Source: Burhinus oedicnemus (taxonomy: Eukaryota > Chordata > Aves > Charadriiformes > Burhinidae). Taken from it: a stretch of DNA of 64,000 nucleotides. The stretch spans positions 1,034,549 through 1,098,548 of the forward strand of contig VFFE01007605.1 in the NCBI GenBank assembly GCA_008921705.1, written 5' to 3'. A program made the translations under genes and the position numbers. Positions 48,616-60,488 of the stretch are shown piece by piece. Under the pieces are notes generated by a model. That model was not told where the DNA came from. It saw nothing but the letters and a program-made list of their open reading frames with translations, and did not search any database. Within the stretch, counting starts at the first letter, position 1. Every line of letters starts with the position of its first letter.

Positions 48616-49311
48616 GTGCCTGTCCTGCACGATACGTGCCTGGTATCATGTCCCAGGCAGGGCTTTCCAACCTCCCTGCTCCCAGCCTGGGCAGCCTCGG
48701 AACACTGGAATGGTGTCACTTGGGATTTTCTGAGTCATCACGACGTTGGTTGGGCTCTGCCTGTGTTGTGCAAGGAGAGTTTTACTTTGAAGTTGCTCCT
48801 GGCATATGTTCTCTTGAGCAAACGTGTAGCGGGACCTTGTCTTGTTGCTGTCCTTCTGTGTTGGATTAATTCATTCCTGGCTTGGTGTGTCAGAGAGTGG
48901 TGGTTGACAGCTGACATTAAGACCAGGTTTTCCTGTGTGCAGCATTCCCTGTTCAGATGGGAATGGGCACTGATGGGAAAGCAAGAATCGGTTTTCAGGT
49001 TTTTTTATCCGCTATTTTTGCCTTTTCTTCTGAAAGGAGGAATTTCCCCGTATATAAGAAGAGTTTGCACTCTGGAGTTCAGCTTGAGAAGTTATTTAGA
49101 TCCCATGCTAAAGTTGGACGTTCTGCTTAAATGTGTTTCCAAAGGCAACATATCCTACTGGTTTAAGACTTGCTTAGCTGTAAGAAGTAATGAGACTGAG
49201 CTAGCAGCCAGAGCAAAACAGCTTCACAGAGTCACAGAGCCTGGACCTGTGCTCTTCAGGTCTGTCCTCCGGGCTGGCAATACCGCCTTAGTGGTTCTTG
49301 AAGGGAGCTGA
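48616..49311 (+). other. Longest open frame in the window, unrecognised (231 codons)
   Basis: This frame is open from an ATG at 48616 to a stop at 49309-49311. I recognise no domain. Residues from about 56 to 90 are hydrophobic and a basic stretch follows, so a membrane segment is conceivable. The rest (many Trp, Leu, Cys and Ser without pattern) reads like translated non-coding DNA. A shifted frame (48549-48869) is also open over the first third, and there is no CpG-rich start, no nearby repeat protein and no neighbour gene to support it. A frame this long is unusual but possible by chance in 64 kb read in six frames. I consider it non-coding by default. Confidence 0.12.
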
Positions 49312-49538
49312 AGGAAACCAGAAGTTAAATGCATTTATTGAATTTTGTACTCTTTGTGGCTGAAAATGAATTAATTAGCTCAAAACAATAATAAAGAGGT
49401 GACTCTACCACACTGGTCTCCAGCAAGGCGAGCAGGGTGGGCTGGGCTGGTGAGTTTTGCTGGGGGGGGTAGCTGTGCTGCTGGCCAGGACGGGGAGGCA
49501 AGGACGGGCTGTGCTTCAGAAGGATGGAGGGATCGAGA

Positions 49539-49542
<4 letters not shown>

Positions 49543-49567
<25 letters not shown>
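49543..49567. repeat. Homopolymer T25
   Basis: Twenty-five T residues. The ~120 bp before it is G-rich, with GGG runs at 49435-49446 and a G8 run at 49462-49469. Confidence 0.9.
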
Positions 49568-49569
<2 letters not shown>

Positions 49570-52114
49570 TGTTTAAGTGTAAGCTAACTTAAGTATAAAA
49601 CCTCAGGAACAGCAGACAGACACTATTTACAGAATCCTGCTAAGTGGAACATCTCGGAATGAGGATGCTGGAGGCGGTGTGAACCTCCGAGCTGCCTCGG
49701 TGCCCAGTCGGGAACCAGTCGGTGTTTGGGTGCTGGGAGGGGAGCGCTCCCTTTTGCAAGGCTTGGTTGTATGGTGAGCACGTGTACGCATTAATATGTC
49801 TTACTATTGTTAATATTAGCATTTTTATTACTATTTAATATTAAGCAGCTGCCATTTGCTCTACTTTCATGCCTCCAAGCTTCAGCCAAGAGCTGGACCC
49901 TGTTTTGTGCTCGGCTCAACAGAAGGACCCGCTTGTGTGGCCAAGGAGACCCCAGCCACGCTGCAAGTTGTGGCTGCCATCTGCTCAGCATCGTCTATGG
50001 CTGGCTTTGTGCTGAGCCTTGCCCAAACTACACCAAGATAAACCTATAGTGCAGGCAGGGCTGCACAACAGTGTCAAAACGTGCAGTTGTACAATTATGG
50101 AGTGGCTAATGGGCTGAATTGTCTGAGATGGGCACCAGAAAATTTTCCATGTTGTTTAGCAGCAGACTACAGCTTCATTTTCTGAAATAGATTCCAAGAT
50201 GAATGATTAAAGAAAGGGGTGAATTTAAAAGCATATGTGCTACTTACTCCCAAATACAAAAAAAGGGGTGCAAGCAACCAACCCTCATCAGGTCAATAGC
50301 TAGGAAACCACAGAGGGAAGGTGAGGCTGGAGACCTTCTTAGACTGACTTTTAGATCTTAATTTGCTTGATTTCTTCCCTCACCCCACCATACCCAGCAA
50401 CACATGTGAAAATAAGATGCCCAAGGTGTGGACCTGATGACAGAATGTGGGGCCTTTTGTTTGGTGCTAGCAAAGGTTCTGTAAGCAAGCCAAAGGATTA
50501 ATGAGATAAGTTCCTATAGACACAATGAAAAATTACTTGGTTGCCAAGAAACTGTCGTCCTAATAAACTCAGATGGTCTGTTTGTTGGAGACACCAGAAA
50601 ATGGAAATGGGCTTGCATAGCTTTATTATATTCAAAAATAGACTTTAACTAGAACATTCTGTATTCTTTCCTGTTTGAGTAAAAACAGGGGCTGATAGAA
50701 CTTGAAAGCAGTAGATAAGCTGATGTGGAGACACATATGGCTCGAAGCTAGTGTTTAAAAAGCAAAGAACCCATAATCAGTTGAAGGTAAAAAGAAAAAC
50801 GTTCATTGTAAAGGGTCCTGTTCTCAAAGCATCACTTCACGTTGGTATGAAGACAAGTTTCGATTAACTCCAGATAAATTCTTTCTTTTTTTTTTTTTAA
50901 TGTGCACCTTATGCAGAATGGATGTTTGTCACCGTCCATCTTCGTTACTAGGGAGGAAAAAATGTGGAAGCATGTTGCTGCTCAAGCATTTGGGGCCTTA
51001 ACGTTAGAAATCAATTCAATGTGGTCCTCTTAGGAAAATGCTCTAAACAGCCCATGTGCTGCTCTGATTTTTAGTTGAAAATGATAAATTTCCTTCATAA
51101 TCAGTACTGTAAGATGGGATACAGAAAGTTCACTTTTTTTCTCTGAAGACTGCTTTTTTCTAGGGGTGTTCAATGGACCTGGGAAATGTTTCGGTAAAGT
51201 AACAGATTTGCTGGAGGAGGGAAGACCCGTGGTGGTGGGAGAAGGACCTGTCCCATCTGATGTGACACATGGCCAAGTGTGAGGACCTGGCTGGGTCTCT
51301 GCTAGTAGAATGTTGAACCTTGGTCACTTGTGCCTCATATCTCCAGGACATCTGGAATACTGTTCATATTTGCTGGGATCTTTCACATCCACATAGTGAA
51401 GTCACTAGAGCAGGACATCTGTATAAAAATGTTCTCTGCCTTGGGCACTTTCTATTTTGAAAGAAAAGAGGGAAAACAGTTTTTACAAAATTCAGGACTC
51501 TTTCAACTTTAATACTGTTTTCAACTGGAAAATGGAGATGGTTGTGTTGAATTTTTGGCTATTTACTCGTTAATTCAAAATATTCACTGGAAAACACCCC
51601 CGTTTTCTATCCGGTGTCTGGGCCTTGATACTTTAGACAAGGCGATGGTTGTCTGGTCTCAGTTTCCTATGGCAGAAGCGCAACCTAAAGCAACATTGGC
51701 CTTTTATAGATGCTCTGAAATTCAGAAGCAGCATTGCGACGCTTGGAAATCGCAGAATGATATGGAGTTATTTCAGAAAGACAGGAGTGAAATATAAAAA
51801 GACTATGTGTTTTTTTCATAAACTGTTGCCCTTAGTTTTCAGCAATCAGATTAGAGTATAAACAGCAAAGGTAGCTGCAGATATTCAAACCCAAAGGAGT
51901 AATTTGCTTGCTTTCAAGCCTTTTTTGTATTTAGATTTTAATTGGTAGGAAATATGTAGGTGCTTCTTAAAAGTTAGCCAGCAGTAGCGCATGTACAGAG
52001 GTGAACACAGCAGTACAAGCGCTCCAGCTAGTACCCAGGATGAGTGTTGCCTTTTGAGCTATCCCTGGACATGACTGCTGTTATTGGGTAAATATCTTAA
52101 ATATTGAGGAGTTG

Positions 52115-52215
52115 TGTTTTGTGTCTGTAAAACATGAATAACAATATTGTATAAATGTTCTTTGATCTCTTCCCATGAGAAGCTCTATGGAAATTCCAAG
52201 AATTCAATATTAAAT
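52115..52215 (+). mobile_element. Probable MIR/CORE-SINE-like 3' fragment
   Basis: The order of blocks GTGTCTGTAAAACATGAATA, ATAAATGTTCTTTGATCTCT, CATGAGAAGCTCTATGGAAA and AATTCAATATTA follows the 3' half of ancient amniote MIR-type SINEs, where 'TCTGTAAAATGGGGATAATA', 'GCTTTGAGATC', 'GCTATAGAAATGC' and 'TATTATTA' occur in that order (from memory). This is the better of the MIR-like traces here because four blocks are collinear. It is diverged and was identified by eye only. Confidence 0.5.
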
Positions 52216-53255
52216 GCTGTATTTAACCTTTGTTGAAAATTGACTGTTATTTATAAATATTTCTTTTTTTATATAACACATTCATTTGGCACAGTTAACG
52301 CTTTTCACTGTAGTCAAATACAAGTGACTAAAAGTAAAATAAATTCTATAGTAGCAGTGATTAAACAACAATTTAATGTCTGCATCTACAGTATGTTTGG
52401 AGGCAGATTAAAAATGCCAGAATGCAATGAGTAATGCAGTAATAGGGGCTTCATGAATTATCTGGGGTAGCTCTGAAGCAAGATTCGTGGCTGTGGCTGT
52501 ATAGCACTGGAAGAGGTAGCTCTCACAACATGTGAAAGGAGTTGAAATAGTACTTCTCTTCCAGTCAAACAGGGAATTGACTGGTTATTGCTGGTTTAAC
52601 AGGCATAAAACATAAGTCAAGAAGGATACCGTAATTCAGGCTGTGACACCTAATCTTGTCTCATTTGAACTGATGAGCAATGGCTTCTTGATTCTCTGCC
52701 ATCAGTCTTCTCCTGAGGAGCTGCAAGCTGAAGTTAATAGCTTTTCATAACAGCAATGAAAATACCATTTACCTATTTAAAATGCTCAGCAGGGAAATGC
52801 TCAAGAATGATGCCTTGTGCTCCAGGCTATTCATCCAGTTTGATGAAATCTCAATTTTTCCTTATGGCTGCGTGTACGTAGATGTGCCACGAAGCTTTGA
52901 GCTCTCTATCTGTTTTTGAGCATGATTAATTTGTGTCCGCACCAGACAGCTTGTTGTGTATTAAGCCCTGCCAGCCAACAGATAATTTTTCTAACGTTTA
53001 AACCAATTTATGATCTAGCTGACGTGCTCATTGTTTCACAAAACCTGGCCAGTCAGCGCTGTCTCCGCCGCAGAGCAGGAAATTAATCTTTGCAGATATT
53101 TGACTCCATCAGCTTTCCTACCTGCTGCATGCAATTGTGGAGGAATTTGGCAAACTTTCCATATGAGCTACATCCTCTAATTGTGTTCACGATAGCTCCC
53201 AGTAATCCTCCCCTCTGTTTCCTAGACCATGTCTCCCAGGGCATCATCTCTTCTC

Positions 53256-53271
53256 CCACCCAGCTGGGTGG
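53256..53271. repeat. 16-bp perfect palindrome
   Basis: CCACCCAGCTGGGTGG equals its own reverse complement and contains the E-box CAGCTG at its centre. About one perfect 16-bp palindrome is expected by chance in a window this size. Confidence 0.85.
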
Positions 53272-55272
53272 AACCAGAACACCCAAAGCCCAGGGGAGAG
53301 GGTTTGACTGTGTCATTTGTACAACCCAGGCGGGAGTCTCTGAGGTTGCTGAGACTCATCTCATGAGTAGACAGTGAATATATGACTGGGGTGATCTGAA
53401 GACTCATCTTAAATCTTGTACCATTGGCTTTTAATAGCTTGGAGCTAGTAAAGATATGAAAGACTTGGAGGGTACTAGCTTAGCTACTTGGTTATGTCCC
53501 TGGTTTGAGATATGGGCATGGATGCAATTAGGCTGAAACTTCAGCAGGGTCAAGAGAGAAATCGCAAAGGAGGTGTTAGCCAAAATGCGTACTTTTACCT
53601 GTGTTCATAGAGATGCTTTACAAAAAAGATGAGTGTTGATTGTGCTGTGCTGTTGCAATTGTGGCTCTTAAGGGGTGAAAAAGCAGATAGGAACTGGAAA
53701 GGAAATTCAGTTCAAATTTCCCTTAATTAAGAGCATGGAGAGACAGGCACAAAACCGGGTGTGTTTATGGTGGAAACCCCCGTTTGCACACTGAAGGTGA
53801 ACTGAGCCTTGTGTGCGGTGCTGGGGCGGGATGAAGGCACGGCAGCCGCAGTCCCGGGGTTGGGAGGTGCTGCTCTGCCAAAGCCTTACTGGGATGCTCT
53901 TATTTTGATGTTCCCAATATCAACCTGTGTCCTTGCACTAGGAGGAGTCCACCTTGAATCCCTGATACACAATTTCAGCAAGTAGTACTTTTATGCCCAC
54001 TCAAAATGAAAGCTTGTAAATTCAAGTTATTTAGCTTATAATTTGCGTGACTAGGAAAAGGCAGTTTGATTTGGTTTTTTGAATTTTCAAGGATAGTGGA
54101 GACAGAACTATGATGTGGAGAGATTCACAGCAGATAATGGGATGCATCAAAAAGATGCAAGGAGATAAATTTCAAGCCATCTAAAATTAATTCAGAGATC
54201 CCACTAAGTGACCAGTGTTTTGCTGAAATGCCAACATCTTTTTTTCTTTCCATTTTGTTTTCTCTCTGAGCCGTATCTGTTGCCTTTGAAGTAGCTACAG
54301 CTGAGGCCAAAATTTGTGAATGCTGGGAAACCAGCAGTTCTGAGCAAGGAAAAACCTTTGTAGTCTGTTCACAGACAAAGAAACAGAGTAGGCAAAGATT
54401 TTCTTTATTTATTTTTTTTTTTAATTAATATTTTATTTCCAAGCCTCTGGCATTTGGCCCTCAGCTTCAGCCTGGTTGCGTTAAAATGCGTGGTGCAATC
54501 CTAAAGGTCAGTCAGCTGCCGAGCAAAGAACTTCTTGGTCAAGGAGACCTGACGGGGAGAGCATGTTTCCCTCCATACTCCTGTATTGCAAATGGTTTAG
54601 GTCTGGGATAAAAAGTCATGCGCTGGAACTTGACTGGCTTTGAGGTGCAACATACTGCCTCCTCTGAGGAGTTGCATTGGTTAATTAGGACTGTGGTTGA
54701 TATCAGGGAATCTAGCCTTTGTTAAAACATATGCAGCACTTCCCTTGGCTGACTTGGAGTTCAAAAATCAGGAATTGTGAGCGTTAAGGCTAAGCAACAA
54801 AATGTGTGTTCTTTGTGATTGCCATTTACATGTTGTAGCTTGTTCATGTTTGAGTTCTCAGCCTCGTGTCCACAATTGCTAAACTGGAAATACCGTTGGA
54901 TATGACGGATATAATTCCTGTTACCATCTGATTTCCAGTCTGTGGCATTGTAAGAATTAGCGAGTATTATTAGACGTGTTGAAAATTAAAGATAAAACCA
55001 ATATTAAATCTCATACTTAAATGCTCGCTCAGCTGAGCAACAGAAGTTGGTATCTTGTAGCACGGATCCTGCCGTGACAGTACTGCTGTTGCGAGTGGAA
55101 GCTGAAACTAAATCCCTGAAGGAAGTGGCATTAAAGATCTTTACATTTTCTCGTGATACTGTGTTCCTTTCAATTAATTTCAAAAGAAGAGACTACAGAA
55201 ATTCAAATACAAAACAGTCTGGATGTCATCTGGAATTTATTTGACCTCTTACATTGGCTCTAAAAGAAATCA

Positions 55273-55293
55273 TAAACAAATAAACAAATAAAA
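55273..55293. repeat. AAAC/AAAT tetranucleotide repeat
   Basis: Alternating AAAC- and AAAT-type units, about five copies, in AT-rich sequence. Confidence 0.75.
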
Positions 55294-56221
55294 CTTCTTT
55301 TCTAAGATAAAAAAGGCACTTCATTTAATAACGAGATTAAAAAACTATTTGAAACTTAGTGGGGGAGGTTGCGTGTGGCACAAGAAAGGAAGGGAGCACA
55401 TTTTATTTTAATGGTGAGTGGAGATGCTGCCAGTTCGTTTGGTAGGAACCCCTTGTCTGTAGAAATTCCTGTTGTGCTGAGCACCCCGTGGCCGCACTGA
55501 CCTGAGCTTCCTCACGTTAGTGAAGTTGGGATCTTTTATTTGAAAGGTTCGGATGTTTGAGATAAAAATAGTTATTTTCTTCTGGAGGGAGTGAAATTTT
55601 AAGGCCAGTATTTGGCAAGGGAATCTTTCTTTACTAGGCAGCTCCAGTATTCGCCCATCCCTTTAAGTCTATGTGATGATCACCAGTCTTTTCCTGGAAA
55701 ATCAATAGGCTGACTTTCTCCACCTTTAAAAAATTAGCTTTTATTTAGACCCAAATGTATAATTAGGGTCCCTGCTTTTTTTAGTAGGACATGGTCCCAG
55801 CTCTCTCCCCATCTACCCCAAAACCACTCCTCCCTCCCACGAGGCGCCACTGTAGATCGCTTGGATAAAATGTGTTGCTAGACATAAAACAAGAAAAATA
55901 TTTGTTTATTCTGCTGCAGACAGCTGTTTAGGATGCCGTGTAAGTCTAAATCTTATAGTAGTTTTGCAGATGTTGTTTGTACGTGACTTTTTCTTGGAAA
56001 CCATCCTTGTTAGGAGGCACGGAGGGTTTCTGTGCATCCCTCAGTGAAGACAGTCAGGCTCTTTCTCTCAGCATCTTTGTCCAAGGAGTTTGAAGGAGGA
56101 GGGACAGAGGAGTGTTGCCAATGTTTGGTCAACATGAAGACCTGTTTGGCATTGAGCTACCAAAGAGTTTTTTCTAGGCATGAACTGGGACGCTCAGTGT
56201 GTCTAAAGACCAATTGGGCTG

Positions 56222-56235
56222 AAAAAAAAAAAAAA
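56222..56235. repeat. Homopolymer A14
   Basis: About fourteen A residues. They explain the Lys- and Phe-rich ends of the open frames on both strands here. Confidence 0.85.
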
Positions 56236-57147
56236 ATCTTCCTTCCCTTCTAGAAAAAGGTAGGGCAAACTTCAAGTGACCTGTCTGGAAGTGGTGGACC
56301 AGTTCTAGAAATAGATCTTTGTTTTTATGCAGGAAAACTGCTTTGGATGGTCTGTGCTTCCAGTCCAGTTTAGTGGGATTAATCTGCAAATCTCTGACAC
56401 ACAGCAAGAATAGGGGCTCCCTGGGGTGACGGCTATAGGGCAAGGCACGCTTCTTTCCGGAGGTGGGGATGTGCATGGACTCGCATTTGAATACTTACAT
56501 ATTTCTATTAAGATAATTCAGCCAACAAAACGTATAGCCAAGGGTGATAGAAATTGAGGAATGTGGACTCTTTCTTGGCAGCTGAAATCTGGCTTGGAAA
56601 TGTTTCAGGGGAGGATTAAATCTCGCTGCTCGGCGGGTCAGGGTTGGGGTAACCGGCAGAGGTTGGGGATGGCTGAACCGGGGATTAGTGCGGCATGGCA
56701 AAGAGTCTGGGGCTGCTGTAAATGACGATGGAAATGAAAATATGTCAAGCATCTTTCATTCTAGGCATTTCCAAATGAGCTGTGGTATTTTTCCAGAGCT
56801 TTGAGCCTGTGGAGCAGGGATAGATGGATGGCAAAGCTGCTATCTGTGCTCAGCACGGGTTTCTGCCCAGGGTTAGGTGGGAAGGTGAGAGTGCTCCAGG
56901 CTTGTTTAATCCTGTTTTGTTTGCTTTGGGGGGACTCAAATACCTGAAGTTCCGCAATGAAAAACTGACTTTTGTGCCCTGATGTTGTTTGCGTTGTGAA
57001 ATTATTCACTTTGTCATTAGTTTGCCTAGTTTTGTGCAATATGTGCATTGTATGCAAATTAATATGGTTAAAACGATGTCAAACAGGCTTACATTTGAGA
57101 AAAGTTAATATTTCTCTTGGCAGTTCTGATATCCTTTGTTCCTTATG

Positions 57148-57256
57148 TGCCGAATTAATTTCTTCTGCCGGCTCTTGCTCCGTGCGCATGACGATAGTGT
57201 CCGAGTGACTTGCGGAAAGGGCTCTGCTTTTTCACTGAACAACGTAGAAACGCCGC
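57148..57256. other. Local CpG cluster
   Basis: I counted about eleven CpG sites in roughly 110 bp at about 50% G+C. Open frames overlap it on both strands (56972-57208 and 57210-57455 on +, 57155-57556 on -) but none is recognisable. Confidence 0.3.
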
Positions 57257-57322
57257 TGTTTTGCAAAGCCTGTATCTAAGATATAACCACTTCTGCAAAG
57301 CTTCCAGAACCAGACAGCAGGG

Positions 57323-57338
57323 AAAAAAAAAAAAAAAA
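57323..57338. repeat. Homopolymer A16
   Basis: Sixteen A residues preceded by GG and followed by AT-rich sequence. Confidence 0.9.
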
Positions 57339-58442
57339 TTAAAATTAAACAGTTTGTGGTATGAAGCTACTACAAGCAAAACAAAGCTGGCCTTGGCCTC
57401 ATTTTTGGGTTTCTCTGCTTTGCCAGAGGGATTGTGCCAGGAGGCTCGGTGCTGAGATACGGGATAGATCCGGAGTGGTGGCCCGGTGCTCTTGTCCTCC
57501 TTGCCATGCTGCCATACATGCCGATAACAGTGTTTAAACATAAATGAAGGGCACAATCACCCAGGCTTTAAATGCAAACTGCAATCCAAATTTTTGGATG
57601 CATAGCTACAAATTTTGATTTTTCTCCAGTGTCAAAAAGAGCTAAAGACAGCGATGGTCCTGGTCTGTGCTACACTCAGCGCCAGTGTTAATTGCTGTCT
57701 TTAACTGCTGGGCAGGAGCCGCTGCCAACGGTACAGCAGCACTTCAAGAATAAAGTGTCTCTCGGCCGTTTCTGGGGTTGTCACAGTGGTTCTGCTTAGA
57801 CATCCATTAAAACAGATTCAGATTGGTTTGTTGGGCGTAAATGAAAATACATCTGGATTTGGGCAGGTTGGTTCAGTGGTGGTATGTGCTGCAGGTCAGT
57901 GGGATTGTGGCCCTGCAAGAGGTCCTCCAGCGCCATTGGTGCAGCTGCATGGAAACAGCAAATTGGCTCTGGTTTTGTAGTTGCGCAAAATTGAGAATTT
58001 TGTGGAGTTAAAAATGGTTATAAGTTCCATTGTGGTCTTCAGGGCAGCAAACCTTGTCCAGTGTCCCAATGAACTGGTTCTCTCTCCTGGGCTCCATCAC
58101 TGCTTGTTCTAACCAGTGGAAGAACTAGCAAATGCTTTAGACTTTGAGGATTTCAGTGGCTTAAATGAAGGCACTGACACATGGCCCGGGCCACCTCTGT
58201 GGCAGAGCCTATCAAGCAGGAGCGGTGCTGGAGGAGAAGGGATTGCTTGACTTATGTGCATGAAGGTTTTGGGCTGAACCCATCCATTATTCTTGTGTTT
58301 ATTTCTCATCCCATCAACTTAAGTTGTGTTTCTGGCAACTGTTTGTTTGCTTTGGGCAGTTACAGTTATATTAGTGTAAATATTTTCTAGTGATTGTCAA
58401 GTGTCCAGTTTACTTTAGTTTCTTGCAATTTCCTGCTGTAGT

Positions 58443-58467
58443 TTAAAAAAAAAAAAATTAAAAAAAG
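58443..58467. repeat. A-rich low-complexity tract
   Basis: An A-run of about 14, then TT and a further A-run. Confidence 0.8.
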
Positions 58468-59440
58468 GCAGAAAATCATCCTTGCCATAAGCATCAAACT
58501 GTGCTTTTTCAGGCAAAACTCATACCTCTGAAACTTCAAAGGCACTTTTTTGTGATTTGAGAACTGAAAAAAAGGAGATGGCATCTATAAGATTGCAGTG
58601 AATTCTCCATGGTTGTAAAATGGTACAATAAAACTCAAGTGAGTCACTGCTGCCGGAGTTAAGCGACTATGGGAAATTTATGGTCATACCCCTAGTTCTT
58701 GTTTATCCTCTTCTGTATCCCATCCGTTTCCTATTCAAACTTATTTTTGTTGTTGTGTATGTATGTCGAATAGCAGCGCCTTTGGAACAGGAGTCTTGTA
58801 TGCGTGCGTCTTGGAAAATATATAAAAGTCTCCTGGTTGCTATAACAGTAATAGTACAATAAATGCTCAGAGTCGAACCGTGCTGAATATCTGTAATCTG
58901 GGACTTTATTTTTCTCTTCCCCCCCCATTGTAAAGGTACTCTTTTTCCTAAATGCTTTCTCTGGTTTCCCATTCAGATCCTGGGCAAGAGGGAACAGGCA
59001 TCGTGAGAGCTGGCTTGCACGCTGGGCTGGCCCTGGGATGCCCTACTTCTACAAAAATATTTTTTTTCGTGCAGGAAAATGAGCACGGGCTGGATCTTAT
59101 TTATTTTACCAAAGTAATTTTTTCAATATGAGAACAATTAATAAATGATTATGGAAAAGAAATTCAGCGTTTGTTCCCCAACCCCTATAATAAGGTAATT
59201 GCCTGCTCCAGAGGGAACGGAGTTGGCAGAAGTTTCACAGGGAACTGTTGAACTGCAGTATTTGTTTGACATGTTTTAAATGGTTTACGGAGCAAAAATC
59301 AGATGCAAAAGGAAAGGGGCTTGTCAGTCAGGCGACTCACGTTGGGCTGTGACTGTCCCCCTGTCAATCAGAGCAATAGCAGCTTTCCTAGGTGGCTGAG
59401 GAGTTGCTGGAGGGAGGCGGGGAGCAGCTGTGATAATTTG

Positions 59441-59487
59441 GGTTTGGTTTTTTGTTTGGTTTTTTTTTGGTTTTTGGTTTTTTTTTA
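59441..59487. repeat. T/G-rich low-complexity tract
   Basis: T-runs of varying length separated by one or two G residues, similar in style to the tract at 31204-31260. Confidence 0.8.
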
Positions 59488-59882
59488 GACTTTCACATTT
59501 TATACAAGTGACACATAGTTTTGTGTAGGATCTGATTTATTATTATATGGATTCAGGCAGAGTGTTTTCAAAATTTACTCTACTTTATGGTATTACTGCA
59601 AATGTAAACACGTATAATTCAACAGCGCCAGAAGAAAATGAAGGTGGAAAATGGCCTTTGTCAGCAGCAGAAAGGGTTCAGAGAGCCGGGAGAGAAGAGA
59701 CAGACTTGTGACCGATAGTAAGATTTAAATTTTTTTTTTCATCTCCCAGAGGAACACTATGGGTCAGTTTGAGGAAAATAGAGGTGAAGTGATGTAGAGG
59801 GCTGGGGGAGGCTCATGTGCTGGGACAGTGCCTAGTGTTGAACTGGACACGGTGAAGATGTTGCGGTGGGTTTTCCCTGCCT

Positions 59883-59912
59883 GGGACCCGGGGTGCGGGG
59901 GGCCCGTTGGGG
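59883..59912 (+). other. G-quadruplex motif
   Basis: Four G-runs on the + strand: GGG (59883-59885), GGGG (59890-59893), GGGGGG (59897-59902) and GGGG (59909-59912). They are separated by ACCC, TGC and CCCGTT, so all loops are 3-6 nt and the G3+N1-7 rule is met. The C-runs in two loops could instead pair with the G-runs in a hairpin, which competes with the quadruplex. Confidence 0.65.
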
Positions 59913-60488
59913 CTGACCCCTGTGGCAGCCAGCTCCTTCCCTCAGCTGGAACTTGTTTTGGCTCCAAACGCAAGCAAAAAGATAAGAAACAGAAACATCA
60001 GCAAGAGAGAGGTTTGACAGCCAAGTTGTGCAGAAACCAGATGTCATTCTTCATATTTTTGTTTCACCCGGGTAACGCGGGTTATTGCACCTCTCTGCCT
60101 CTGGGTAAGGGACCATTTCCCTCCCAACCAAAAGTCTGGTTTAGGACAAGTTTTTAGCTGTGGCTGCAGCGGGCTGTCTGGTTACGGGTCTGTACAACCA
60201 CTCGTGAGTGTACGGCACTGATGTACAAGCTTGACCGGAGACTCCCATGAGAGAGAGCGGGAGAAGGCACTTCTCAGGGACACAGGGCTCCCCAGCAGTA
60301 TCCTCCTGGGGACAAGATTTTCGTATCAGATTAATTTAGGGTCATTTTTTTTTTGAATGACAGAGAACTGTGCGGTGTGAAATACCTGCTCTCCGCTGTG
60401 TGACAGTGTTGCTCCAAAACACAGTCAGCTGGCAGTGGTAGGTTTTGTAGGGGATGCAGAGCCGTGTGCGGAGCTGGCTCAGTCTACT

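Larger units (their letters stand above)
40331..49542. other. Unique non-coding sequence with CpG patch and simple repeats
   Basis: About 9.2 kb without a recognised gene. It holds a G-rich run at 41530-41547, T and A homopolymers, the CpG patch at 42620-42900, an AT-rich motif-dense block at about 44.68-45.0 kb, short CA, TC and TG repeats, and the 231-codon open frame at 48616-49311 (separate entry). Another open frame at 46556-46993 begins with a hydrophobic run resembling a signal peptide but has no other support. Confidence 0.5.
49568..60488. other. Unique non-coding sequence
   Basis: About 10.9 kb without a recognised gene. It contains a MIR-like trace at 52115-52215, a 16-bp palindrome at 53256-53271, several A- and T-runs, CpG clusters near 49.65-49.74, 56.61-56.70 and 57.15-57.26 kb, a T/G-rich repeat at 59441-59487 and a G-quadruplex motif at 59883-59912. 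The open frames (60-133 codons) show no known domain. Confidence 0.5.

Noticed and set aside
58863..58885. tRNA B-box-like GGTTCGACTC on the - strand
   Set aside because: No matching A-box, acceptor stem or cloverleaf can be drawn around it.
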